This document shows, one piece after another, positions 25,510-35,089 of a DNA stretch of 64,000 nucleotides; position 1 is the stretch's first letter, and each line of letters opens with the position of its first letter. A program made the translations under genes and the position numbers. Below the pieces are notes generated by a model. It was not told the DNA's origin. It was given only the letters and a program-made list of their open reading frames with translations, and ran no database searches. Source of the stretch: PWQG01 sp050486205 (lineage in GTDB: Bacteria > Pseudomonadota > Gammaproteobacteria > Pseudomonadales > Pseudohongiellaceae); assembly GCA_050486205.1 (NCBI GenBank), contig JBJHCW010000006.1:1-64000 (forward strand), in the 5' to 3' direction.

Positions 25510-25561
25510 GCCGCCTCTGCATCAGAGCCCCAAGGAAAAAACACTTGGAGGAGCTCATGTT

Positions 25562-25645
25562 GGAGGGGTTCCCGAGTGGCCAAAGGGATCAGACTGTAAA
25601 TCTGACGCGCAAGCTTCGGTGGTTCGAATCCACCCCCCTCCACCA
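25562..25645 (+). tRNA. tRNA-Tyr (GTA)
   Basis: An 84-base class II tRNA with long variable arm. The acceptor GGAGGGG pairs with CCCCTCC. The anticodon loop CTGTAAA holds GTA at 25596-25598. The T loop is GGTTCGAATCC and CCA is encoded. Confidence 0.97.
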
Positions 25646-25688
25646 TATTGCGGCGCTTGCCGAGCCGGTAGATTCGGTAGCTGGACTG

Positions 25689-25762
25689 GCGGGTATAGTT
25701 CAATGGTAGAACACCAGCCTTCCAAGCTGGATATGCGGGTTCGATTCCCGCTACCCGCTCCA
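25689..25762 (+). tRNA. tRNA-Gly (TCC)
   Basis: A 74-base tRNA with acceptor GCGGGTA/TACCCGC. The anticodon loop CTTCCAA holds TCC at 25721-25723. The T arm is GGGTTCGATTCCC and CCA is encoded. Confidence 0.97.
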
Positions 25763-25797
25763 GGTTCATGCCCGATGGTTCTGTGCATAGATATCTG

Positions 25798-25873
25798 GCT
25801 CGCATAGCTCAGGAGGTAGAGCACTTCATTGGTAATGAAGAGGTCTCCGGTTCAACTCCGGATGTGAGCACCA
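25798..25873 (+). tRNA. tRNA-Thr (GGT)
   Basis: A 76-base tRNA with acceptor GCTCGCA/TGTGAGC (one G-T pair). The anticodon loop TTGGTAA holds GGT at 25831-25833. CCA is encoded. Tyr-Gly-Thr before tuf is the conserved gammaproteobacterial order. Confidence 0.97.
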
Positions 25874-25971
25874 TATTCGCGCCTCTGACATGCTCCTGGT
25901 GTCAGTGGTGCTTGTTTGCGCTGAAAAACAGGATAATTTACAGGACATATTGAAATACAGAGGCGGTCATC

Positions 25972-27165
25972 ATGGCGAAGGCAAAGTTTGAAAGAAACAA
26001 GCCCCACGTAAACGTGGGCACCATTGGACACGTGGACCACGGCAAGACAACGTTGACGGCGGCGCTCACGCGTGTGTGTCACGAGTTGTGGGGCGGTGGT
26101 GAGGCGCGTGCGTTTGATCAGATCGACAACGCACCGGAAGAGCGCGAGCGTGGTATCACGATTGCGACCTCACACGTTGAGTACGATTCGCCCGAACGCC
26201 ACTACGCGCACGTTGACTGCCCGGGCCACGCTGACTATGTGAAGAACATGATCACCGGTGCGGCGCAGATGGATGGCGCGATCCTGGTGGTTTCCGCTGC
26301 CGACGGTCCGATGCCGCAGACGCGCGAGCACATTCTGCTGTCCCGCCAGGTGGGTGTACCCTACATTGTTGTGTTCATGAACAAGGCGGACATGGTTGAT
26401 GACGCCGAGCTTCTGGAGCTGGTGGAGATGGAAGTGCGTGAACTGCTGGACGTTTACGAGTTTCCGGGCGACGACACGCCGATCATCATCGGCAGCGCGC
26501 TCAAGGCCCTGGAAGGGGATACCTCTGACATTGGCATGCCGGCGGTCCAGAAGCTGGTTGAGACACTGGATTCGTACATCCCCCAGCCCGAGCGAGACAT
26601 TGACAAGCCGTTCCTGCTGCCGATCGAGGACGTGTTCTCGATCTCCGGTCGCGGTACAGTGGTTACCGGCCGTGTAGAGCGTGGCATCGTGAAGGTGGGT
26701 GACGAGCTGGAGATTGTAGGTCTGAAGGACACGACCAAGACGGTCTGCACCGGTGTTGAGATGTTCCGCAAGATGCTGGACGAAGGTCGGGCTGGCGAGA
26801 ACGTGGGTGTGCTGCTGCGCGGCACCAAGCGTGAAGACGTGGAGCGTGGTCAGGTGTTGTCCAAGCCGGGCACCATCACGCCGCACACCAAGTTTGAGGG
26901 TGAGGTTTACGTGCTGAGCAAGGAGGAGGGTGGTCGTCACACGCCGTTCTTCAAGGGTTACCGCCCGCAGTTCTACTTCCGCACCACGGATGTGACCGGT
27001 GCGGTAGAGTTGCCCGAAGGCGTGGAAATGGTGATGCCGGGTGACAACCTGAAGTTTGATGTTACCCTGATAGCCCCGATTGCGATGGACGAAGGTCTGC
27101 GCTTTGCGGTACGCGAAGGTGGCCGCACAGTGGGCGCCGGTGTGGTATCCAAGATCAAAGAGTAA
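25972..27165 (+). CDS. tuf: Elongation factor Tu (copy 1)
   Basis: A 397-residue GTPase that carries aminoacyl-tRNA to the ribosome. G motifs are GHVDHGKTT, DCPGHADY and NKAD. This copy starts with ATG and follows the tRNA-Tyr-Gly-Thr cluster, the place of tufB in E. coli. It encodes the same protein as the copy at 42672; the DNA differs only in the start codon and at 27138 and 27141 in the lines I compared. Its short 3' flank holds a hairpin before tRNA-Trp. Confidence 0.98.
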   Translation: MAKAKFERNKPHVNVGTIGHVDHGKTTLTAALTRVCHELWGGGEARAFDQIDNAPEERERGITIATSHVEYDSPERHYAHVDCPGHADYVKNMITGAAQMDGAILVVSAADGPMPQTREHILLSRQVGVPYIVVFMNKADMVDDAELLELVEMEVRELLDVYEFPGDDTPIIIGSALKALEGDTSDIGMPAVQKLVETLDSYIPQPERDIDKPFLLPIEDVFSISGRGTVVTGRVERGIVKVGDELEIVGLKDTTKTVCTGVEMFRKMLDEGRAGENVGVLLRGTKREDVERGQVLSKPGTITPHTKFEGEVYVLSKEEGGRHTPFFKGYRPQFYFRTTDVTGAVELPEGVEMVMPGDNLKFDVTLIAPIAMDEGLRFAVREGGRTVGAGVVSKIKE

Positions 27166-27188
27166 GTAGTTCCAGAGTCAGAGTGAAG

Positions 27189-27232
27189 GCAAGCCGGGAC
27201 GATCCTCGCAGACGTTTCGGCTTGCTTATCTT
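27189..27232 (+). terminator. Hairpin after tuf copy 1
   Basis: GCAAGCCG (27189-27196) pairs with CGGCTTGC (27218-27225) with a 21-base loop, followed by TTATCTTT. This is a weak or partial terminator between tuf and tRNA-Trp. Confidence 0.5.
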
Positions 27233-27242
27233 TGAGAGTTAA

Positions 27243-27318
27243 AGGCCAGTAGCTCAATTGGCAGAGCGGCGGTCTCCAAAACCGCAGGTTGGGGGTTCGA
27301 TTCCCTCCTGGCCTGCCA
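27243..27318 (+). tRNA. tRNA-Trp (CCA)
   Basis: A 76-base tRNA with acceptor AGGCCAG/CTGGCCT and anticodon loop CTCCAAA holding CCA at 27276-27278. The 3' CCA is encoded. It sits between tuf and secE as in many gammaproteobacteria. Confidence 0.97.
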
Positions 27319-27349
27319 CTTTCGATGTTGGCAGGTGACTGAAATCAAT

Positions 27350-27718
27350 ATGGCTGAAAAAAGCAATACACAACAATCAAAGCAGGATGTGCTGAAATGG
27401 ATTGTGGTTGTGGCAATCGTGGCCGGTGGCATTTATGCCAACGCCTACTTTGCTGCTGAATCCGTTCTGGTTCGCGCTGTAGGCTTGTTGGCTCTGGCTG
27501 CCCTGGCTGGCTGGATTGCCGCGCAGACAGAAAAGGGCAGCGCCTTTGTGAGCTTGTGTATGGAAGCCCGTACCGAGATCCGCAAGGTTGTCTGGCCTAC
27601 CCGGCAGGAAACCACTCAAACGACAGTCATTGTGCTGATCGTGGTGTTCATTCTGGCCCTTGTGCTGTGGTTGCTCGACTGGCTGCTTGGGATCATTGTG
27701 TCAGGCATCATCGGCTAG
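27350..27718 (+). CDS. secE: SecE preprotein translocase subunit
   Basis: A 122-residue inner-membrane protein with three hydrophobic segments (about 18-36, 43-60, 92-115), the enterobacterial three-helix form. The conserved cytoplasmic stretch is EIRKVVWPTRQETTQTT. It clamps SecY in the translocon. The ATG at 27350 with AGGTGA upstream was chosen over the GTG at 27335. nusG follows 14 bases later. Confidence 0.95.
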   Translation: MAEKSNTQQSKQDVLKWIVVVAIVAGGIYANAYFAAESVLVRAVGLLALAALAGWIAAQTEKGSAFVSLCMEARTEIRKVVWPTRQETTQTTVIVLIVVFILALVLWLLDWLLGIIVSGIIG

Positions 27719-27732
27719 TCAGGGGACGAAAA

Positions 27733-28266
27733 ATGGCAAAGCGTTGGTATGTGGTACATGCCTATTCCGGATATGAAAAACGGGTCATGAATGCCCTGAA
27801 GGAGCGCATTGCGCTTGCTGGCATGGAAGACCAGTTCGGCGAGGTGCTTGTGCCTACCGAAGAAGTGCTGGAGATGCGCTCAGGACAGAAACGGAAAAGT
27901 GAGCGGAAGTTTTTCCCCGGGTACGTACTGGTGGAGATGGAGCTCAATGACGACACGTGGCATCTGGTAAAGAACACTCCGCGGGTGATGGGATTCATTG
28001 GCGGAAAGTCCGACAAACCAGCGCCGATCAGCAAGCGGGAAGCTGACCGTATTCTGCAGCGACTGGAAGAGGGCCAGGACAAGCCCACTCACAAGGTGAT
28101 CTACGAGCCGGGTGAAATGGTGCGCGTGATTGACGGCCCGTTCAACGATTTTACCGGTACTGTTGAAGAAGTGAATTATGAAAAGAGCCGCCTGCGAGTG
28201 GCGGTTCTCATCTTCGGTCGTTCTACGCCCGTGGAGCTGGAATTCGGTCAGGTCGAGAAGAGCTGA
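27733..28266 (+). CDS. nusG: Transcription termination/antitermination factor NusG
   Basis: A 177-residue protein with an N-terminal NGN domain (WYVVHAYSGYEKRVMNAL; FFPGYVLVEM) and a C-terminal KOW domain (GEMVRVIDGPFNDFTGTVEE). It binds RNA polymerase, links it to the ribosome through S10 and assists Rho. The start at 27733 gives the usual length; the earlier frame start lies inside secE. Confidence 0.96.
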   Translation: MAKRWYVVHAYSGYEKRVMNALKERIALAGMEDQFGEVLVPTEEVLEMRSGQKRKSERKFFPGYVLVEMELNDDTWHLVKNTPRVMGFIGGKSDKPAPISKREADRILQRLEEGQDKPTHKVIYEPGEMVRVIDGPFNDFTGTVEEVNYEKSRLRVAVLIFGRSTPVELEFGQVEKS

Positions 28267-28373
28267 TCCGGACCATCATCTGTCAAGCGGATGGTGTCAA
28301 TTTGAAAGTAACGGGGAGCCAGAAGGTCTGTATCAGTCAGCCTCCGGCGTTTGCACCCACAGGAGAATAAGTC

Positions 28374-28808
28374 ATGGCCAAGAAAGTCACCGCCTATATC
28401 AAGCTCCAGGTCGGAGCTGGCAAGGCGAATCCGAGCCCGCCGGTGGGTCCTGCACTGGGTCAGCACGGCGTCAATATCATGGAATTCTGCAAGGCATTCA
28501 ACGCCGAGACCCAAAACGTCGAGCCGGGCCTGCCGATTCCTGTTGTGATCACGGTTTATGCCGATCGCAGCTTCACCTTCATCACCAAGACGCCGCCTGC
28601 GGCTGTATTGCTGCGCAAGGCCGCCGGTATTGCCAAGGGTAGTGCAACGCCGAATACAGTAAAGGTCGCCAAGCTCAATCGTGCACAACTGGAAGAAATC
28701 GCAACCCAGAAAATGCCCGATCTGACAGCGGCAGGTATGGATGCAGCGGTGCGTACCCTGGCCGGTAGTGCCAGAAGCGCTGGTATTGATGTTGAGGGGG
28801 TGGAGTAA
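28374..28808 (+). CDS. rplK: 50S ribosomal protein L11
   Basis: A 144-residue protein with KLQVGAGKANPSPPVGPALG at the start, the proline-rich interdomain region. It binds the GTPase-associated centre of 23S rRNA with L10-L12 and is needed for RelA activation. There is a 107-base gap after nusG, where E. coli has the L11 operon promoter. rplA starts 3 bases after its stop, so L1 autorepression of both genes is likely. Confidence 0.97.
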   Translation: MAKKVTAYIKLQVGAGKANPSPPVGPALGQHGVNIMEFCKAFNAETQNVEPGLPIPVVITVYADRSFTFITKTPPAAVLLRKAAGIAKGSATPNTVKVAKLNRAQLEEIATQKMPDLTAAGMDAAVRTLAGSARSAGIDVEGVE

Positions 28809-28811
28809 GTC

Positions 28812-29507
28812 ATGGCTGCATTATCCAAAAAGCGAAAAGTGATTGCCGAAAAACTGGATCGAAGCAAAAGCTACTCGATTGAAGAGGCGGTGGGTCTGTT
28901 GGCAGACTTTGCCTCCGGCAAATTCAAGGAATCCATCGACGTAGCCATCAACCTGGGTGTTGATCCGCGTAAATCCGACCAGGTGGTGCGTGGCTCCACT
29001 TTGTTGCCACACGGCACCGGCAAGGACGTGCGTGTTGCTGTTTTCGCCCAGGGTGAGAATGCTGACAAGGCAAAAGAAGCTGGCGCGGATGTGGTTGGTT
29101 TTGACGACCTGGCCGAAAGTATCCAGGGCGGTAACCTGGACTTTGACGTGGTCATCGCCACGCCCGACGCCATGCGCGTTGTTGGCAAGCTTGGTCAGGT
29201 GCTGGGCCCGCGCGGCCTCATGCCAAACCCGAAAGTGGGCACGGTGACCCCGGATGTTGTGACTGCAGTGAAAAATGCCAAGGCCGGTCAGGTGCGTTAC
29301 AGGACTGACAAGAAGGGTATCATTCACGGCGGTATCGGCAAGATCGGTTTTTCTGCTGAAGCAGTCCAGGGCAACCTGGAAGCCCTGTTGGCCGACCTGA
29401 AGAAGGCCAAGCCGGCGTCATCAAAGGGTATATACATTCAGAAGGTTGTGCTGTCCTCCACCATGGGGCCAGGCATCCTGATCGATCACGCTTCACTGAA
29501 AGCCTGA
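28812..29507 (+). CDS. rplA: 50S ribosomal protein L1
   Basis: A 231-residue protein with the two-domain L1 fold. Conserved stretches are SIDVAINLGVDPRKSDQVVRG, VLGPRGLMPNPKVGTVT and the C-terminal YIQKVVLSSTMGPG. It forms the L1 stalk and in E. coli represses its own rplKA mRNA. A hairpin (29522-29544) follows the stop. Confidence 0.97.
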   Translation: MAALSKKRKVIAEKLDRSKSYSIEEAVGLLADFASGKFKESIDVAINLGVDPRKSDQVVRGSTLLPHGTGKDVRVAVFAQGENADKAKEAGADVVGFDDLAESIQGGNLDFDVVIATPDAMRVVGKLGQVLGPRGLMPNPKVGTVTPDVVTAVKNAKAGQVRYRTDKKGIIHGGIGKIGFSAEAVQGNLEALLADLKKAKPASSKGIYIQKVVLSSTMGPGILIDHASLKA

Positions 29508-29521
29508 TCGGCCTTTTTAAT

Positions 29522-29544
29522 ACGGCCTGCAGGACGCAGGCCGT
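29522..29544 (+). terminator. Hairpin after rplA
   Basis: ACGGCCTGC (29522-29530) and GCAGGCCGT (29536-29544) make a perfect 9-bp stem with a 5-base loop. No T run follows, so it may slow polymerase or be a processing site between the L11 and L10 parts. Confidence 0.5.
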
Positions 29545-29559
29545 TATCAACTTTGGGGT

Positions 29560-29765
29560 TTTGTTGTCACTGCGGTGGCAACAGGGCTGTCAAAGACCGT
29601 AGGTGTCCAGGGCGCAGGACAATGCCCGCAGGACTTAATACAGGTGCCTACGCAGATGGTGTAACCCGATCCGGGCTGTCCGGATCCTGCTCACCAGATC
29701 AGCACTTCCGGCGCGGTACTGGCCGGGAGCGTAAACAACAATGAGTTGCCTCCGGGTAACTCGAT
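29560..29765 (+). promoter_or_regulatory. L10 mRNA leader (autoregulatory)
   Basis: The 273-base gap before rplJ has no gene but contains the elements of the L10 leader: CCGTAGGTG near 29599 and GTGCCTACGCAGATGGTGTAA near 29643, as in the E. coli leader that binds L10(L12)4. Pairing of these blocks would form the binding site by which L10 represses rplJL translation. Confidence 0.6.
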
Positions 29766-29780
29766 TCAGGAGTTGAGTTA

Positions 29781-30311
29781 GTGGCTATAAGACTTGAAGA
29801 CAAGAAACAGATAGTCTCGGAAGTCAATGAAGCTGCTAGCAGTGCCTTGTCGGCCGTCATCGCCGATTACCGTGGTGTCACGGTTTCCGACATGACCGCG
29901 CTTCGCAAACAGGCTCGTGAAAACGGTGTTTATCTTCGGGTTGTGCGTAACACGCTGTTGCGTCGTGCCGTGGAGAATACCAATTTCGAATGCCTGTCTG
30001 AAGCATTTGTTGGTCCGACCATTCTGGCCTTTTCCCAGGAAGATCCCGGTGCCGCTGCGCGCGTGCTCAAGGATTTTGCCAAGGGTAACGACCATTTCGA
30101 GATCAAGGCGCTGTCCATTGGTGGCAAATTGCTGCCCGCCAGTCAGCTGGACGCTCTTGCCAATCTGCCGACCTACGATCAGGCCCTGGCAACATTGATG
30201 AGTGTGATGCTGGCACCGGTAACCAAACTTGTTCGAACCTTCAACGAGGTTCCGACAAAAGTGACCCGGGTGGTGGCTGCAGTTCGCGACCAGAAAAAAG
30301 AAGCAGCTTAA
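29781..30311 (+). CDS. rplJ: 50S ribosomal protein L10
   Basis: A 176-residue protein with GTG start preceded by CAGGAG. The N-terminal RNA-binding part contains YRGVTVSDMTALRKQARENG and RVVRNTLLRRA; the C-terminal helix carries L7/L12 dimers. It forms the base of the ribosomal stalk. Slightly longer than the E. coli protein (165). rplL follows by 53 bases. Confidence 0.97.
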   Translation: MAIRLEDKKQIVSEVNEAASSALSAVIADYRGVTVSDMTALRKQARENGVYLRVVRNTLLRRAVENTNFECLSEAFVGPTILAFSQEDPGAAARVLKDFAKGNDHFEIKALSIGGKLLPASQLDALANLPTYDQALATLMSVMLAPVTKLVRTFNEVPTKVTRVVAAVRDQKKEAA

Positions 30312-30364
30312 TCCTGACTTTGCGAAACTTTTTAAACATTTGAACCTATTAGGAGATTGGAGTC

Positions 30365-30745
30365 ATGGCTCTGTCTAAAGACGATATCCTCAATGCAATT
30401 GCCGAAATGTCCGTTATGGACGTGGTAGAGCTTGTTGAAGCAATGGAAGAGAAATTCGGCGTGTCTGCTGCAGCTGCTGTTGCTGTTGCAGGTCCGGCTG
30501 CTGCTGGTGGCGAAGCTGCTGCTGCAGAAGAGAAAACCGAGTTTGATGTTGTTCTGACCGGTGCTGGCGAAAAGAAAGTCAACGTGATCAAGGTTGTTCG
30601 CGGCCTGACCGGTCTTGGCCTGAAAGAAGCCAAGGACCTGGTTGATGGCGCCCCCTCAACTGTGAAGGAAGGCGTTAACAAGGATGAAGCAGAAGATGCC
30701 AAGAAGCAACTGGAAGAAGCCGGTGCTTCCGTCGAGCTGAAGTAA
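30365..30745 (+). CDS. rplL: 50S ribosomal protein L7/L12
   Basis: A 126-residue stalk protein: N-terminal dimer domain (1-35), an Ala/Gly-rich hinge (about 36-58) and the C-terminal factor-binding domain with KKVNVIKVVRGLTGLGLKEA. It recruits EF-Tu and EF-G. An AGGAGATTGG site precedes the ATG. An attenuator-like hairpin lies between it and rpoB. Confidence 0.97.
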   Translation: MALSKDDILNAIAEMSVMDVVELVEAMEEKFGVSAAAAVAVAGPAAAGGEAAAAEEKTEFDVVLTGAGEKKVNVIKVVRGLTGLGLKEAKDLVDGAPSTVKEGVNKDEAEDAKKQLEEAGASVELK

Positions 30746-30765
30746 AGCTTGAACTGCAGTAAAAC

Positions 30766-30818
30766 GCTGATGTCCGGCGAGTGCAAGTGCATTCGACGGG
30801 CGTCGGCATTTTGGTTTT
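30766..30818 (+). terminator. Attenuator-like hairpin between rplL and rpoB
   Basis: Bases 30766-30780 pair with 30793-30807 over 15 positions with one mismatch and three G-T pairs, a 12-base loop, then ATTTTGGTTTT. In E. coli a partial terminator at this place sets the ribosomal protein to polymerase ratio; this hairpin can do the same. Confidence 0.65.
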
Positions 30819-30933
30819 CTGGCCAGGCGATCGGGCAATACCGGCGCCAGATAGAACTTTCAGGCAACTGGGCTGTCCACCCTGGATGACCTGATTTGCT
30901 GACGTTTCGAACATTATTACCAGGAACACACAA

Positions 30934-33900
30934 ATGGCCTATTCGTATACAGAGAAAAAACGTATCCGTAAAGACTTTGGCAAGCTGCCGGGTGTTATGG
31001 ATATTCCGTATCTCCTGTCCACCCAGATAGACTCGTTCCGCCAGTTTCTCCAGGCCGGTATCAAGTCAGATGATCGGCTGGAGCAGGGTCTGCATGCGGC
31101 CTTCAAATCTGTATTCCCCATCGTCAGTTATTCGGGTAAGGCGATACTCGAATACGTCAGTTACGATCTGGGCAAACCCGTATTCGACGTCAAGGAATGC
31201 CAACTCCGCGGCATCACCTACTCGGTATCCTTGCGCGTCAAGGTACGGTTGATTCTCTATGACAAGGAATCATCCACCCAGACAATCAAGGACATCAAGG
31301 AGCAGGAAGTCTACATGGGGGAAATCCCCCTGATGACCGATAGTGGTACATTTGTCATCAACGGCACCGAGCGTGTTGTTGTTTCCCAGTTGCATCGTTC
31401 GCCGGGCGTGTTTTTTGATCATGACCGGGGCAAGACTCACAGCTCCGGCAAGCTGCTGTACTCAGCGCGGATCATTCCCTACCGTGGCTCTTGGCTGGAC
31501 TTCGAATTTGATCCGAAAGATCTGGTGTATGTGCGAATCGATCGTCGACGCAAGCTGCCGGCTACCGTGCTGCTGCGCGCACTGGATTTCTCCTCCGAGC
31601 AGATCCTGGAGATGTTTTTCGACAATAACAGGGTTCGTATTGACGCCAAAACCGGCAACCTGATGCTAGAGCTGGTGCCTTCCAGGCTGCGTGGCGAAGT
31701 GCTTAACTTCGACATTCTGGACAAAAAAGGCAAGGTCATGGTCGAGTCTGGCCGCCGCATCACTGCGCGCCACATTCGTGATATGGAGAAAGCCAAGATG
31801 ACCGAGCTGCCGGTGACGGCGGAGTTTGTTACCGGTATGTCCCTGGCTCGCGATATCGTCAACCCGGACACCGGTGAGATCCTGTTCGAATGCAACACCC
31901 TGATCACGCCCGAAATCGTAGATGGCATGGCAGCTGCCGGCATCAAGGAATTCGAGACGCTGTATACCAATGATCTGGATTGCGGCCCGTTTGTTTCTGA
32001 AACGCTGCGCACTGATTCCACGACCACGCGTCTGGATGCACTGGTAGAGATCTATCGCATGATGCGTCCTGGCGAGCCGCCAACGAAAGAATCAGCCGAG
32101 AACCTGTTCTCAAACCTGTTCTTCTCAGCCGAGCGTTACGATCTGTCAGCAGTCGGTCGCATGAAGTTCAATCGCAGGCTCGGTCGAGAAGAGATGGAAG
32201 GCGAAACTGTGCTCAGCGTCGATGATATTGTTGACGTCTTGAAGACACTGGTCGCTATTCGTAATGGCTTTGGCACAGTGGATGATATTGACCACCTGGG
32301 TAACCGTCGTATCCGATCAGTGGGTGAGATGGCTGAGAACCAGTTCCGTGTAGGCCTGGTGCGTGTTGAGCGTGCGGTTAAAGAGCGGCTGAGCATGGCG
32401 GACTCCGAAGGCCTGATGCCACAGGACATGATCAATGCCAAGCCAGTAGCCGCTGCAATCAAGGAATTCTTCGGATCCAGCCAACTGTCCCAGTTTATGG
32501 ACCAGAACAATCCGCTGTCCGAAGTGACACACAAGCGTCGTGTCTCGGCGCTTGGGCCGGGCGGTCTGACGCGTGAGCGTGCAGGATTCGAAGTTCGCGA
32601 CGTTCACCCGACGCACTATGGTCGCGTGTGCCCCATTGAAACGCCTGAAGGGCCGAACATCGGTCTGATCAATTCATTGGCCATCTACGCCAGAACCAAC
32701 CACTTCGGGTTCCTGGAGAGTCCGTATCGTCGTGTGATTGACGGCAAGGTTACTGACGACATTGACTTTCTGTCGGCAATTGATGAAGGCCAGTTTGTGA
32801 TCGCCCAGGCCAGTGCGAGCCTGGACAAGAAAGGACAATTTGTCGACAACCTGGTGACGGTGCGTTACAACGGCGAAACCACGTTGATGCCCAAGGACCA
32901 GATCAATTACATGGACGTGGCACCGCAACAGATGGTGTCCGTGGCTGCAGCGTTGATCCCGTTCCTGGAGCACGATGATGCCAACCGTGCATTGATGGGT
33001 TCCAACATGCAGCGTCAGGCAGTGCCTACTCTGCGGGCTGAAAAACCGCTGGTCGGCACCGGGCTCGAGCGCAATGTGGCGCATGACTCGGGTGTCTGTG
33101 TGGTCGCCGAGCACGGCGGGGTGATCGAGTCTGTGGACGCCTCGCGCATCATTGTGCGCGTCAACGACGAAGAGACCCAGGCGGGTGAAGCGGGTGTGGA
33201 CATCTACAACCTGACCAAGTACACGCGATCCAACCAGAACACCTGCATCAACCAGCGCTCATTGGTCAGGGAAGGTGATGTGGTCAGCCGCGGCGACATT
33301 CTTGCTGACGGCCCGTCTGTTGATATCGGTGAACTGGCACTTGGTCAGAACATGCGTATCGCATTCATGCCCTGGAATGGCTACAACTTCGAGGACTCCA
33401 TCCTCATCTCCGAGCGAGTGGTGACTGAAGATCGTCTGACCAGTATCCACATCCAGGAACTGACCTGTGTGGCGCGTGATACCAAGCTGGGCTCCGAGGA
33501 AATTACCGCGGACATCCCCAACGTGGGTGAAGGCGCTCTGGGCAAGCTGGACGAGTCCGGTGTGGTGTACATCGGTGCCGAAGTGGACGCCGGCGACATC
33601 CTGGTGGGCAAGGTCACGCCGAAAGGTGAAACCCAGCTTACGCCGGAAGAAAAACTGCTGCGTGCCATTTTTGGTGAAAAAGCATCTGATGTGAAAGATA
33701 CCTCGCTGCGCGTACCCTCCAGCGTGAAAGGCACTGTTGTGGATGTGCAGGTGTTCACCAGGGATGGGCTGGAAAAGGACCAGCGCGCACGCGAAATCGA
33801 AAAATCGCAGCTGGACAAGGTTCGCAAGGATATAGACGACGAATACAAGATTGTGGAAGGCGCCACATTCTATCGTCTGCGCGGTGCCCTGGTCGGCAAG

Positions 33901-35019
33901 AAAGTTGCCGGCGGTCCGGGCCTGAAAAAGGGCGCGGAGATTACCGACAAGTACCTGGATGGACTCAAGAGTGATGACTGGTTCAAGCTGCGTATGGCAG
34001 ATGAAGACCTGAACCAGCAGCTGGAAAAAGCCGAAGCCCAACTGAAGGCGCGACGTCTGGATCTGGATGACCGCTTTGAAGACAAGCGACGCAAGTTGAC
34101 CCAGGGCGATGACCTGGCGCCGGGCGTACTGAAGATCGTCAAGGTCTATCTGGCTATCAAGCGTCGCATCCAGCCGGGCGACAAACTGGCCGGCCGACAC
34201 GGAAACAAGGGTGTTATTTCTGCCATCATGCCGGTGGAAGACATGCCTTACGATGAGAAGGGCGAGCCGGTGGACGTTGTGCTTAACCCGTTGGGTGTGC
34301 CCTCTCGAATGAACGTGGGTCAGGTGCTGGAAACTCATCTGGGCGCTGCTGCGCGCGGACTGGGCGAGCGCATCAACACGATGCTGGTTGCCCGGAAGAA
34401 GGCGGCTGAGGTGCGCAAGTTGCTCGACGAGATCTACAATTCGGTCGGCTCAAGAAAGGAGCCACTGGACACGCTCAGCGATGATGAAATCCTGGAGCTT
34501 GCCAGCAACCTGCGCAGCGGTGTGCCCATGGCAACGCCGGTATTTGATGGCGCGGTGGAGTCGGAAATCAAGGATATGCTCAAGCTGGCCGGTTACGACG
34601 AAAGTGGCCAGGTAACACTCTACGACGGACGCACCGGTGACGCATTTGATCGACCGGTGACAGTTGGTGTCATGTACATGCTCAAACTCAACCACCTGGT
34701 GGATGACAAGATGCATGCCCGATCTACAGGATCCTACAGCCTGGTTACCCAGCAACCGCTGGGCGGCAAGGCGCAGTTCGGTGGTCAGCGATTCGGGGAA
34801 ATGGAAGTCTGGGCGCTGGAAGCCTATGGCGCTGCCTATACGCTGCAGGAAATGTTGACCGTGAAGTCGGATGACGTTGGTGGTCGAACCAAGATGTACA
34901 AGAACATCGTGGATGGTGATCATCGCATGGAGCCGGGTATGCCCGAATCCTTCAATGTGTTGTTGAAGGAAATCCGCTCACTGGGTATCGACATGGAACT
35001 GGATGTCTCTGACGAGTGA
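30934..35019 (+). CDS. rpoB: RNA polymerase beta subunit
   Basis: A 1361-residue catalytic subunit, slightly longer than in E. coli (1342). The rifampicin region around residues 510-535 reads SSQLSQFMDQNNPLSEVTHK, the usual sensitive sequence. Later blocks include GYNFEDSILISERVV and GDKLAGRHGNKGV. It is 70 bases upstream of rpoC. Whole length intact. Confidence 0.98.
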   Translation: MAYSYTEKKRIRKDFGKLPGVMDIPYLLSTQIDSFRQFLQAGIKSDDRLEQGLHAAFKSVFPIVSYSGKAILEYVSYDLGKPVFDVKECQLRGITYSVSLRVKVRLILYDKESSTQTIKDIKEQEVYMGEIPLMTDSGTFVINGTERVVVSQLHRSPGVFFDHDRGKTHSSGKLLYSARIIPYRGSWLDFEFDPKDLVYVRIDRRRKLPATVLLRALDFSSEQILEMFFDNNRVRIDAKTGNLMLELVPSRLRGEVLNFDILDKKGKVMVESGRRITARHIRDMEKAKMTELPVTAEFVTGMSLARDIVNPDTGEILFECNTLITPEIVDGMAAAGIKEFETLYTNDLDCGPFVSETLRTDSTTTRLDALVEIYRMMRPGEPPTKESAENLFSNLFFSAERYDLSAVGRMKFNRRLGREEMEGETVLSVDDIVDVLKTLVAIRNGFGTVDDIDHLGNRRIRSVGEMAENQFRVGLVRVERAVKERLSMADSEGLMPQDMINAKPVAAAIKEFFGSSQLSQFMDQNNPLSEVTHKRRVSALGPGGLTRERAGFEVRDVHPTHYGRVCPIETPEGPNIGLINSLAIYARTNHFGFLESPYRRVIDGKVTDDIDFLSAIDEGQFVIAQASASLDKKGQFVDNLVTVRYNGETTLMPKDQINYMDVAPQQMVSVAAALIPFLEHDDANRALMGSNMQRQAVPTLRAEKPLVGTGLERNVAHDSGVCVVAEHGGVIESVDASRIIVRVNDEETQAGEAGVDIYNLTKYTRSNQNTCINQRSLVREGDVVSRGDILADGPSVDIGELALGQNMRIAFMPWNGYNFEDSILISERVVTEDRLTSIHIQELTCVARDTKLGSEEITADIPNVGEGALGKLDESGVVYIGAEVDAGDILVGKVTPKGETQLTPEEKLLRAIFGEKASDVKDTSLRVPSSVKGTVVDVQVFTRDGLEKDQRAREIEKSQLDKVRKDIDDEYKIVEGATFYRLRGALVGKKVAGGPGLKKGAEITDKYLDGLKSDDWFKLRMADEDLNQQLEKAEAQLKARRLDLDDRFEDKRRKLTQGDDLAPGVLKIVKVYLAIKRRIQPGDKLAGRHGNKGVISAIMPVEDMPYDEKGEPVDVVLNPLGVPSRMNVGQVLETHLGAAARGLGERINTMLVARKKAAEVRKLLDEIYNSVGSRKEPLDTLSDDEILELASNLRSGVPMATPVFDGAVESEIKDMLKLAGYDESGQVTLYDGRTGDAFDRPVTVGVMYMLKLNHLVDDKMHARSTGSYSLVTQQPLGGKAQFGGQRFGEMEVWALEAYGAAYTLQEMLTVKSDDVGGRTKMYKNIVDGDHRMEPGMPESFNVLLKEIRSLGIDMELDVSDE

Positions 35020-35089
35020 CATTGTCCGGACAACGAATTGCTGATTTTTATGAAGCCTGCAACATCGGTTTGCGGCGGAGGAAAATAGA

